Shown here piece by piece: positions 18,056 through 25,000 of a stretch of 41,948 nt of DNA (within the stretch, counting starts at the first letter, position 1; each line of letters begins with the position of its first letter). The stretch is taken from positions 1-41,948 of the forward strand of contig CASFVA010000021.1 of the NCBI GenBank assembly GCA_949298075.1. The letters run 5' to 3'. The stretch comes from an uncultured Lentisphaeria bacterium. Lineage in GTDB: Bacteria > Verrucomicrobiota > Lentisphaeria > Victivallales > Victivallaceae. The translations under genes were made by a program, and so were the position numbers. The notes under the pieces were generated by a model. It worked only from the letters and a program-made list of their open reading frames with translations. It had not been told where the DNA came from and searched no databases.

Positions 18056-18954
18056 ACGAACTGCAACGCAAAATTCTCCAACTCAAAGCCGAACGCGGCG
18101 TTTTCATTCTGGCGCACAACTACGTAATCGGTGAAGTTCAGGACATCGCCGATTACGTCGGCGACTCGCTCGAACTCAGCCGCCGGGCCGCCGAAGTCAA
18201 GGCCGAGGTCACGCTGTTCTGCGGAGTGCGCTTCATGGGTGAAACCGCAAAAATTCTCTCCCCCAGCTCCATCGTGCTGCTGCCGGCGCCCGACGCCGAC
18301 TGTCCCATGGCCCGGATGGCCGATCCCGCGGCTGTGACCGCCGCCCGCCAGGCCCATCCCGACGCGATTTTCGTGGCCTACGTCAACAGCACTGCCGACG
18401 TCAAGGCGGAAATCGACGTCTGCTGCACCAGCGGCAACGCCGCCCGGGTGGTGGCCGCCCTGCCCGGAGACCGGGAAATCGTTTTTCTGCCCGACGGCAA
18501 CCTCGGCCGGAATATCGCCGGCGGACTCGGACGATCCCTGACGTTCTGGCCCGGCTGCTGTCCCATTCACGACCGCGTCACCGTGGCCATGATCGAAGAG
18601 GCCCGGCGCCGGGTGCCGGGCGCACCGGTACTGGTCCATCCGGAATGCCGACCCGAAGTCACGGCCGCGGCCGACGCCGCGCTCAGCACCGGCGGCATGC
18701 TCAAATATGTCGCGGAGTCTCCCGAGCGGCGCTTTGTCATCGGCACCGAATCCGGACTGCTGCACCGACTCATCAGGGAGAATCCCGGCAAGGAATTCTT
18801 CACCCTGAAACCGGAGCTGATCTGCGCCGACATGAAGAAGATCACCCTCGAAAACGTGCTGGCGGCATTGGAAAATTTCACCGGCGCCGTCGAGCTGCCG
18901 GAGGAGCTCTGCCGGAAGGCCGCCGCGCCAATTCACCGTATGCTGGAGCTGTGA
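18052..18954 (+). CDS. nadA: Quinolinate synthase NadA
   Basis: 300 aa [4Fe-4S] enzyme that condenses iminoaspartate and dihydroxyacetone phosphate to quinolinate in de novo NAD synthesis. The three cluster cysteines are visible: Cys57 in FCGVRFMGETAKIL, Cys170 in WPGCCPIH and Cys258 in ICADMKKITL. The N-terminal ILAHNYVIGEVQDIADYVGDSL is diagnostic. It overlaps rsmA by 4 bases and is followed by a strong terminator. nadB and nadC are not in this window, so the pathway is dispersed. Length is normal for the short NadA class. Confidence 0.96.
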   Translation: MNELQRKILQLKAERGVFILAHNYVIGEVQDIADYVGDSLELSRRAAEVKAEVTLFCGVRFMGETAKILSPSSIVLLPAPDADCPMARMADPAAVTAARQAHPDAIFVAYVNSTADVKAEIDVCCTSGNAARVVAALPGDREIVFLPDGNLGRNIAGGLGRSLTFWPGCCPIHDRVTVAMIEEARRRVPGAPVLVHPECRPEVTAAADAALSTGGMLKYVAESPERRFVIGTESGLLHRLIRENPGKEFFTLKPELICADMKKITLENVLAALENFTGAVELPEELCRKAAAPIHRMLEL

Positions 18955-18972
18955 GAGCGCAGCCCGGAACCG

Positions 18973-19012
18973 CGGTGTTTCGGCTCAAAGCGGTTTGAAA
19001 CACCGTTTTTTT
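18973..19012 (+). terminator. Intrinsic terminator after nadA
   Basis: A 9-bp stem CGGTGTTTC (18973-18981) / GAAACACCG (18997-19005) is followed by seven T (19006-19012). It ends the fmdB-rsmA-nadA unit. Confidence 0.88.
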
Positions 19013-19043
19013 GAAATTTTTCCTTAAATGCCAGGCGGCGCTC

Positions 19044-19072
19044 TTGCATTTTCTCGAATCGGATATTATATT
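19044..19072 (+). promoter_or_regulatory. Promoter of the TIGR04073-like gene
   Basis: TTGCAT (19044-19049), 17 bases, TATATT (19067-19072), with a short AT-rich leader to the start codon at 19129. Confidence 0.78.
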
Positions 19073-19128
19073 GCGTACAGTATTCCCAAGTATCTATCAT
19101 AATATTTTAACCCGATAGGATGTTCACA

Positions 19129-19563
19129 ATGAAGTTCGGAAAGACTTTTCTGGCTGCGGCGGTATTGGCGGTAATGGCGTTTTCGACGGTTCCCGCCTCG
19201 GCGATCGAGGGCGACTGGTGGATCATGAAGCCGGTCGAAAAACTCAGCCGCGGTATCGCCAATGTCGCGTTCGGTCCGCTCGAAGTCTTTATCAGCATGT
19301 GGGATGTTCAGCAGGAAGACGGCGGCATTGCCGGCCTCACCTACGGTACGCTGCGCGGCGTCGTCCGCACCATTGGCCGCGAAGTGGTCGGGGTGGTCGA
19401 TATTGTCACGTTCCCGTTCCCGCTGCCCGATTGCCCCGAGAATCCGGAAGGATACGGCTGGGGTTACGGCCCGATCATGCGTCCGGCCTGGGTGGTCGAT
19501 CTCAAGCATGACTGGAACAATTTCGTGTATGACCGCGAGGCGGTGGTCAATAGTTCCTTCTGA
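19129..19563 (+). CDS. Exosortase-system-associated protein, TIGR04073-like
   Basis: 144 aa from the second ATG (19129), which has TAGGA 8 bases upstream; the ATG at 19120 overlaps that site. A signal peptide is clear (FLAAAVLAVMAFSTVPASA). The mature part has KLSRGIANVAFGPLEVF, a glycine-spaced middle (GTLRGVVRTIGREVVGVVD) and VTFPFPLPDCPENPEGYGWG, which I recognise as the pattern of the TIGR04073 family found in genomes with exosortase systems, including Verrucomicrobia and Lentisphaerae. Its biochemical role is unknown. It has its own promoter and terminator. No exosortase gene or PEP-CTERM substrate is in the window. Confidence 0.75.
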   Translation: MKFGKTFLAAAVLAVMAFSTVPASAIEGDWWIMKPVEKLSRGIANVAFGPLEVFISMWDVQQEDGGIAGLTYGTLRGVVRTIGREVVGVVDIVTFPFPLPDCPENPEGYGWGYGPIMRPAWVVDLKHDWNNFVYDREAVVNSSF

Positions 19564-19588
19564 TACCGAAGGAGTTTCCGTCTGATCC

Positions 19589-19623
19589 CAGAGCCGCGGC
19601 GGCTGCGTCGCGGCTCTGTTTTT
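19589..19623 (+). terminator. Intrinsic terminator after the TIGR04073-like gene
   Basis: A 10-bp stem CAGAGCCGCG (19589-19598) / CGCGGCTCTG (19609-19618) is followed by five T (19619-19623). Confidence 0.88.
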
Positions 19624-19779
19624 AATCAGGGAACTGCCCTGCCCTCCGGCCCGGAGACCGCCGGACGGAGCGGTGTTTCGCCGGATTCACCGCGCCGGCG
19701 GCAGTCCGGGCGTTCCGCTGCTCCGGCCGGGGCAGCGGCGGGGATCCGCAATTAAACTGTTTTTTCTGAGGACATCATC

Positions 19780-20880
19780 ATGAGTTTTTCCTGTGGTCTG
19801 GTCGGTTTGCCCAACGTCGGCAAATCCACGTTGTTCAATGCGCTGTGCAGCGGCGGCGCCGAGTCCGCCAACTTTCCTTTCTGCACAATTGAACCAAACA
19901 CCGGGGTGGTTCCGGTGCCGGATGAGCGGCTTCAGGTTCTGGCCAGGCTGGAAAATTCCGGAAGGATTGTGCCTTCCACCCTCAAATTCATCGACATTGC
20001 CGGACTGGTCCGGGGAGCCAGTCAGGGTCAGGGCCTCGGCAACCAGTTTCTCGGGCACATTCGTAATGTCGACGCCATCGCCCATGTGGTCCGGCTGTTT
20101 CCCGATCCCGACGTCGTGCATGTCAGCGGCGATTTCGATCCAGCCGGAGACCTGGAGGTGATCGCCACCGAACTCATGCTGTCCGATCTCGAAATGCTCG
20201 AAAAACGCCGGGATAAAGCTCACAAGCTCGCCCGCTCCAATGATCCGGATGCCAAGCTCGAATACGATCTGATTGTCGATCTGATCAAACAGCTCGAAGC
20301 CGGTTCCATGCCCGACTTCGACCGGAACGATCCCAAAATCGCAGCCCTGGTCGCCTCTTTCGGGCTGCTCACGGCCAAACCCGCGTTTGTCTGCGCCAAT
20401 GTCGGAGAAAATGAAATCGCCGATTTCGGCAGTTCCGACCGCGCCAGGCGGCTCATCGAATACGCCGGAAGCCACGGCATGGAAGTGGTGCCGGTCAGCG
20501 CCCGGATCGAAGACGAACTCGGCAAACTTGAGCCCGAGGAAGCCAAACTCTTCATGGAGGAACTCGGCGTGACCGAATCCGGACTGGCCCGGGTGGTCAA
20601 AACCGGTTACCGGCTGCTCAATTACATTACCTTTTTCACCGCCGGCCCCATGGAATCCCGGGCCTGGACGGTGGTTGACGGCACCCCCGCACCCCGGGCG
20701 GCCGGCAAAATTCATACCGACATCCAGCGCGGATTCATCTGCATGGAGACCGTATCCTATGACGACCTGGTCGCCTGCGGCGGCTGGAACAAAGCCCACG
20801 CCGCCGGAAAACTCCGGCTTGAAGGCAAGGAATACATCATCAGGGATGGCGATGTGATCCATGTGCGTTTTTCGGTTTGA
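19780..20880 (+). CDS. ychF: Redox-regulated ATPase/GTPase YchF
   Basis: 366 aa Obg-family P-loop protein, universally conserved, that binds ribosomes and prefers ATP in studied members. G1 is GLPNVGKST (start of the protein), G3 is DIAGLVRGAS, and G4 is changed to the NxxE type (NVGE), the YchF hallmark of relaxed guanine specificity. The C-terminal TGS domain ends RDGDVIHVRFSV, as usual. GAGG lies about 10 bases before the ATG. I see no clear promoter in the 156-base GC-rich gap before it. The -35 of the next promoter overlaps its stop codon. Confidence 0.96.
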   Translation: MSFSCGLVGLPNVGKSTLFNALCSGGAESANFPFCTIEPNTGVVPVPDERLQVLARLENSGRIVPSTLKFIDIAGLVRGASQGQGLGNQFLGHIRNVDAIAHVVRLFPDPDVVHVSGDFDPAGDLEVIATELMLSDLEMLEKRRDKAHKLARSNDPDAKLEYDLIVDLIKQLEAGSMPDFDRNDPKIAALVASFGLLTAKPAFVCANVGENEIADFGSSDRARRLIEYAGSHGMEVVPVSARIEDELGKLEPEEAKLFMEELGVTESGLARVVKTGYRLLNYITFFTAGPMESRAWTVVDGTPAPRAAGKIHTDIQRGFICMETVSYDDLVACGGWNKAHAAGKLRLEGKEYIIRDGDVIHVRFSV

Positions 20881-20905
20881 AAAAATTTTGCAGACATGCT
20901 ATATT
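20877..20905 (+). promoter_or_regulatory. Promoter of the traR/dksA-like - lspA - nnr unit
   Basis: TTGAAA (20877-20882, overlapping the ychF stop), 17 bases, TATATT (20900-20905). The predicted leader before the start codon at 21123 is about 210 bases. It contains the 12-bp palindrome AAAAGCGCTTTT (20969-20980) and a 9-bp match CGCTTTTCC (20974-20982) to GGAAAAGCG (21074-21082) that could pair over a distance. Confidence 0.75.
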
Positions 20906-21122
20906 ATTATGATATACGGGATTTTGGATGGCGTTCTGATTACACCATACCCCGTACCAAAAAGGGCAAAAAGCGCTTTTCCGGGACACTATGCTGTTCC
21001 CGTTCCGCGACTCGGTGCGGCGGGCCGCGGTGATCCTGCCGGAACCGCCCACCCCCAATGGCTGTGGACTCCGGGAAAAGCGACTTGCATTCCAACGCCG
21101 CATGGAACAACAGGAGCGGACC

Positions 21123-21512
21123 ATGGCCAGAAAAGCCGTAAAACTCAAATTTGAAGGTAAAGACCTCGAACACTACAATGCATTAATGCAGGCCCGGGAA
21201 ATGGTAGTCGGCATCATGAAACACAATGCTGACGCGCTGGACTGCAGCAACGCGGACAAACGCGGCGCCACCACGCATATGGCGGATATCTCCAGCGACA
21301 ACTCCCGGCACGAGATGGAGCTGCGCATGCTTACCGAGGAAGGCGATGTGCTCACACTCATTGAAGACGCCATCAAACGGCTGGTTGACGGAGAATACGG
21401 CCGCTGCCAGGAGTGCGGGGAAATGATTTCCGAAGGCCGTCTCGCCGTCCGTCCTTATGCGATCTATTGCATCAAATGCAAGGAGCGCCACGAGCGGAGC
21501 ATGCGGGAGTGA
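21123..21512 (+). CDS. TraR/DksA-family zinc-finger protein
   Basis: 129 aa. The start ATG at 21123 follows AGGAG (21112-21116) at 6 bases; longer frames to 20991 have no ribosome site. An N-terminal helical hairpin (about 1-80) is followed by the C4 zinc finger CQECG ... CIKCK near the C-terminus, with DGEYGRCQECGEMISEGRL typical of DksA-like proteins. DksA relatives bind the RNA polymerase secondary channel and act with ppGpp; whether this member keeps the two acidic tip residues needed for that is not certain. Its TGA overlaps the lspA ATG, so the genes are coupled. Confidence 0.88.
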   Translation: MARKAVKLKFEGKDLEHYNALMQAREMVVGIMKHNADALDCSNADKRGATTHMADISSDNSRHEMELRMLTEEGDVLTLIEDAIKRLVDGEYGRCQECGEMISEGRLAVRPYAIYCIKCKERHERSMRE

Positions 21513-22057
21513 TGGCTTCCGGCTCCGAGGGCAGGCTTATCCCGCACTCCGATGCGGAAAAACGCATATTCATTGCGGCATTCCTGCTTGCCGGACTGAT
21601 GGTGCTCGCGGATCAGATTTCGAAAATTTACATCGAACACGCCTTTGAACTTCATGAAAGCCGGCCGGTGATCTCCGGGTGGCTGGCAATGACCAGCGTC
21701 CGGAACCGGGGGGCGGCGTGGAGTATCCTCTCCGGCCACGGCTGGCTGCTGTTGCTGATCGGAGCCGCGGTGATCGCAGCTGCCATCCGTTTTTTCCGTT
21801 ACCTCACCGAGGGTTGGCGCGAACGCTATTTTGCCGTGTTTCTGGTGCTGAGCGGCGTCATCGGCAACTCCATCGACCGGCTCTGGCGCGGCGAAGTGGT
21901 TGATTTCATTCATGTGCATTACCGCGACGTCTGGCATTATCCGGTGTTCAACCTCGCCGACATTGCGATCTGTACCGGGGTCGGACTCTTTATTCTCTCC
22001 TGTCTGCTGCGCAAATCTCAACCTGAAGCGGACTCCGCCTCCGCCAACCGGGAATAA
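21512..22057 (+). CDS. lspA: Lipoprotein signal peptidase (signal peptidase II)
   Basis: 181 aa inner-membrane aspartyl protease that cleaves prolipoproteins before the lipidated cysteine. The start overlaps the upstream stop (TGATG); GGAG at 21496-21499 lies 12 bases ahead. Four hydrophobic segments are present. The conserved motifs are ADQISKIYIE, VRNRGAAWS, GNSIDRLWRGEVVDFIH and FNLADIAI; the catalytic aspartates are those in VVDFI and FNLAD. The traR-lspA pairing is common in bacteria. nnr follows 6 bases downstream. Confidence 0.95.
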   Translation: MASGSEGRLIPHSDAEKRIFIAAFLLAGLMVLADQISKIYIEHAFELHESRPVISGWLAMTSVRNRGAAWSILSGHGWLLLLIGAAVIAAAIRFFRYLTEGWRERYFAVFLVLSGVIGNSIDRLWRGEVVDFIHVHYRDVWHYPVFNLADIAICTGVGLFILSCLLRKSQPEADSASANRE

Positions 22058-22063
22058 TCAACC

Positions 22064-23560
22064 ATGAAAATCATTTCCGTCGCCGCCATGCGCCGTTTGG
22101 AAAAGCGATGGATGGAATCACACCGTTCCCCGGGGTATGAACTCATGGAACGGGCCGGCCGGGCCGCGGCCGAGATTATCAATCGGGAGTATACCGGGTT
22201 CACCCGCGCCGTACTGCTGGTCGGCGGCGGCAACAACGGCGGCGACGCCCTGGCGGCGGCCCCCCGGCTTGAATTGCCGGTTGAAATTTTTGCCCTCCGT
22301 CCGCTGAATCAGCTGACCGGAGAAGCGGCGGAAGCAGCCCGCCGGCTGCCGGATTCACTGCCGGTCCGGGCGGCGGAACAGCTGACCGCCGCTGATTTCC
22401 GTCCCGGGGACCTCATCATCGACGGCCTGCTGGGGATCGGCTACAATGGAGCACCGCTCCGGTCGGAAGTGCGGACGGCTATCCAGGCGGCCAACGCCTC
22501 CGGTTCACCGATCGTCGCGCTGGACCTGCCCAGCGCGGTGGCTGGCGACACCGGCGAAATCCCGGCCGACGGCACGGCGATCAGAGCGGATCTGACGATA
22601 ACGTTCGGACACCCCAAGCGCGGACTATTTATGAAAGCCGGACCGGCCTGCCGGGGCAGACTCCGGGTGGCGGACATCGGGCTGGGCGATCCGGATGAAT
22701 TCGAAGCCGTGGAGTGTTACGCTCTGAGCGATGCGGTGCGCCTTCAGCCGCGTCCCGCCTTTGACTCCCACAAAAACCGGCGGGGCCGCCTGCTGATCGT
22801 TGCCGGCAGCCGGCAATACCGCGGAGCCGCCCGGCTCGCCGCTCTTGGGGGATTGCGCGGTGGAGCCGGACTGGTCCGACTGCTGTCGGTGGCACCGGTG
22901 CTGCAGCCGCCGGCGGCGCTGATCTTCAGAGAACTGGAAAACGCCGCCGGGGTGCTGCCGCCGGATGCATTGAGCGCCAACGCCGATTTCGCCGCGGCCA
23001 GCGATGCCCTGGTTGCCGGACCGGGTTTGGGCGGTGCATCGGTTGAACTGCTGCAATCCGCGCTCGATTTTCCGGGCGCGGTGCTGCTGGACGCCGATGC
23101 CCTCAACCTCGCCGCCGCTCATCCCGGCGCCTGGCGCCGGCGGGACCGGATGGTCATTACGCCCCATCCCGGGGAAGCGCACCGGCTGGCCCGGGGCTTC
23201 GGCCTTCCGGAGCCGTCGGACCGGACGGAATTCGCCGCGGCGCTGGCTGCCGGACTCGGAGCGGTCACGGTGCTCAAGGGAGCCGGAACGGTCGTGGCAG
23301 CTCCGGACGGTCGGATTTCGATCAACACCTCCGGCACCTCCGACCTGGGAACCGCCGGCAGCGGCGATGTGCTGAGCGGAGCGGTCGGCGCCGTACTGGC
23401 GACTGGAATGGAGGCTTATGAAGCGGCCCGTTTCGGCGTTTTCCTGCATGGACTGGCCGGAGAAATCGGCGGAGCCGGTCTCATCGCCGACGACCTGCCG
23501 GTTCTGCTGGGAAACGCATTGAAAATCATACGCACAAATCGTCTTACTTCAGCAGAATAG
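22064..23560 (+). CDS. nnr: Bifunctional NAD(P)HX epimerase / ADP- or ATP-dependent dehydratase
   Basis: 498 aa repair enzyme that converts damaged hydrated NAD(P)H back to NAD(P)H. The N-terminal YjeF_N epimerase domain covers about 1-210 (VLLVGGGNNGGDALAAA; LIIDGLLGIG). The C-terminal ribokinase-like dehydratase covers about 225-495 (GRLLIVAGSRQYRGAARLA; VITPHPGEAHRLA; TVLKGAGTVVAAPDG; GTAGSGDVLSGAVGA, which holds the catalytic Asp). Fusion of the two is usual in bacteria. It is the third gene of the traR-lspA-nnr unit; no terminator is obvious after it apart from a T-rich stretch at 23577-23613. Confidence 0.95.
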   Translation: MKIISVAAMRRLEKRWMESHRSPGYELMERAGRAAAEIINREYTGFTRAVLLVGGGNNGGDALAAAPRLELPVEIFALRPLNQLTGEAAEAARRLPDSLPVRAAEQLTAADFRPGDLIIDGLLGIGYNGAPLRSEVRTAIQAANASGSPIVALDLPSAVAGDTGEIPADGTAIRADLTITFGHPKRGLFMKAGPACRGRLRVADIGLGDPDEFEAVECYALSDAVRLQPRPAFDSHKNRRGRLLIVAGSRQYRGAARLAALGGLRGGAGLVRLLSVAPVLQPPAALIFRELENAAGVLPPDALSANADFAAASDALVAGPGLGGASVELLQSALDFPGAVLLDADALNLAAAHPGAWRRRDRMVITPHPGEAHRLARGFGLPEPSDRTEFAAALAAGLGAVTVLKGAGTVVAAPDGRISINTSGTSDLGTAGSGDVLSGAVGAVLATGMEAYEAARFGVFLHGLAGEIGGAGLIADDLPVLLGNALKIIRTNRLTSAE

Positions 23561-23635
23561 ACGATATTTCCGTCATTTTTCACCGTTTTTTTCAACTTTT
23601 TTTGTTTTTTTTTCAAAAAAACCGGTTGTTTCCGC

Positions 23636-23664
23636 TTGATAAATTGCCCATCTTTGTGTATAAT
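23636..23664 (+). promoter_or_regulatory. Promoter of the 58-aa protein gene
   Basis: TTGATA (23636-23641), 17 bases, TATAAT (23659-23664): the closest to the E. coli sigma70 consensus in the window, which suggests strong expression. The start codon is 50 bases further on. Confidence 0.82.
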
Positions 23665-23713
23665 AGTGCCAGATGGTTTTGGAACCTTCACCCCAACAAC
23701 AAGGAGACGGAAA

Positions 23714-23890
23714 ATGAAGCATGATTTCTACGACGTGAAGCTGAAGAAAAAGGTCTCTGCCGAAGTTATCGATTGTGTCACTTTTGATAACGGCAAGCGC
23801 ACCAGCTACGCGCTGAAAGGCAAAACCGCCGACGGCCGTTCCCTTACTTCCATCGTCAGCAAAGCGGTGTGGGAAAAAGCCAAGAAATAA
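23714..23890 (+). CDS. Small basic protein of unknown function (58 aa)
   Basis: The start ATG at 23714 follows AAGGAG (23701-23706) at 7 bases. The product is 58 aa, lysine-rich, beginning MKHDFYDVKLKKKVSAEVID and ending SIVSKAVWEKAKK, with a DGRSLTSIVSK segment. No signal peptide, membrane helix or metal motif is seen. It stands alone, bracketed by a near-consensus promoter and a 13-bp terminator, so it is very likely a real and well-expressed gene despite its size. I do not recognise the family; a basic, soluble protein could bind nucleic acid, but nothing shows this directly. Confidence 0.85.
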   Translation: MKHDFYDVKLKKKVSAEVIDCVTFDNGKRTSYALKGKTADGRSLTSIVSKAVWEKAKK

Positions 23891-23908
23891 TCGATTTTCG
23901 ATGATTTC

Positions 23909-23945
23909 AGCAGCCCGGCCGTTTTCCGGCCGGGCTGCTTTTTTT
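23909..23945 (+). terminator. Intrinsic terminator after the 58-aa gene
   Basis: A 13-bp perfect stem, AGCAGCCCGGCCG (23909-23921) / CGGCCGGGCTGCT (23927-23939) with a 5-base loop, runs into seven T (23939-23945). Confidence 0.92.
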
Positions 23946-23964
23946 ATCCGCCGGAGCCGGCCGG

Positions 23965-24005
23965 TAAAAAAAGACCGACCCCGGCGTCCTCCGCCCGGCG
24001 GTCTT
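23965..24005 (-). terminator. Minus-strand intrinsic terminator without a visible gene
   Basis: On the minus strand, AAGACCG (24005-23999) pairs with CGGTCTT (23977-23971), with an inner GC stem, and runs into TTTTT and beyond (from about 23970 down). No T-run follows on the plus strand. No minus-strand gene precedes it within about 160 bases. Confidence 0.55.
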
Positions 24006-24103
24006 GCCGTCGGAGACAGTAATAACAATGGTCAGCCGGAGAGTGCCGGGCCGGGTAATCCTGACGGTGCTGTATTTTTAGTGTAAGTTTTCCAATGATC
24101 TGC

Positions 24104-24132
24104 TTGCTATTTCACAGTTTCCGGGGTATATT
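24104..24132 (+). promoter_or_regulatory. Promoter of larB
   Basis: TTGCTA (24104-24109), 17 bases, TATATT (24127-24132), about 33 bases before the larB start codon. Confidence 0.72.
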
Positions 24133-24165
24133 CTTAAATGGTTTTTTCAGACTTCACAGACAATC

Positions 24166-24915
24166 ATGGAAAAAGACGATGACAAATCCGCCGTAGGGCA
24201 AGCGGCGTTTTCCGACTTCATCGAATCCTGGGCCCGTCAGGCCGCGACTTCAGGTGAAACCGGCGATGTCGGTGTGGCCAAAATCGACCATGGACGCACC
24301 AGCCGCTGCGGTTTTCCGGAATTTGTCTACGGCGAAGGCAAAACATTCGACCAGCTTCTGGCCATCGTGCCTGAAATCATAGGGCGTTCCGGCGGAGTGC
24401 TGGTCACCCGGATTTCTCCCGAATCCGGCCGCGCTCTCGCTGAAAAATATCCGGAGGGCAGGCATGATCCGCAAGCCCGGGTTTTTTATCTGCGTTCACC
24501 TCAGATGCCCCGGCGTTCGGGCCGGGTCATGATTGTCACCGCCGGAACCTGCGACCTGCCGGTCGCACTGGAGGCGCGCTATACACTCGACGCCTGCGGC
24601 ATCGACTCCGAACTCATCGCCGATGTGGGGGTTGCCGCCATTCACCGCCTGTTCGCCGTGGTCGATCGACTGCGTAGCGCGGCCGCGTGCATCGTGGCCG
24701 CCGGATTGGACGGCGCTCTGCCGAGCGTGGTGGCAGGATTGACCGGCAACCCGGTAATTGCCGTCCCCACCAGCATCGGTTACGGCGCTTCGTTCAAAGG
24801 CGTCGCCCCGCTGCTGGGGATGCTGAACAGCTGTTCCAGCGGTTTGGTGGTGGTCAATATTGACAACGGTTTCGGAGCCGGATGCGCGGCCGCGCGAATC
24901 ATCAACTCCCGCTGA
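24166..24915 (+). CDS. larB: Nickel-pincer cofactor biosynthesis protein LarB
   Basis: 249 aa PurE-like carboxylase/hydrolase that carboxylates the pyridinium ring of nicotinic acid adenine dinucleotide, the first step of nickel-pincer nucleotide synthesis. Typical phrases are KIDHGRTSRCGFPEFVYGEG (N-terminal), VMIVTAGTCDLPVALEA and the PurE-like block AAGLDGALPSVVAGL ... VPTSIGYG. The expected glycine-rich end (NIDNGFGAGCAAARI) is intact. The Shine-Dalgarno site is weak. The LarE partner is at 2.4 kb, not adjacent; LarC and the target enzyme are elsewhere. The nadA product feeds NaAD synthesis, so the window holds a supply route for the substrate. Confidence 0.92.
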   Translation: MEKDDDKSAVGQAAFSDFIESWARQAATSGETGDVGVAKIDHGRTSRCGFPEFVYGEGKTFDQLLAIVPEIIGRSGGVLVTRISPESGRALAEKYPEGRHDPQARVFYLRSPQMPRRSGRVMIVTAGTCDLPVALEARYTLDACGIDSELIADVGVAAIHRLFAVVDRLRSAAACIVAAGLDGALPSVVAGLTGNPVIAVPTSIGYGASFKGVAPLLGMLNSCSSGLVVVNIDNGFGAGCAAARIINSR

Positions 24916-25000
24916 GCCGCCCGGGCCCGGCGGGGCCTCCGGAAACCAATTAATACAGGGCTTAATCTGAATATTCATCTGTTAAGGATTGTGAAATAAA

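Noticed and set aside
20991-21122. Upstream extension of the traR/dksA-like gene
   Set aside because: No ribosome site at 20991; the extension is not DksA-like and the ATG at 21123 has AGGAG at the right spacing.
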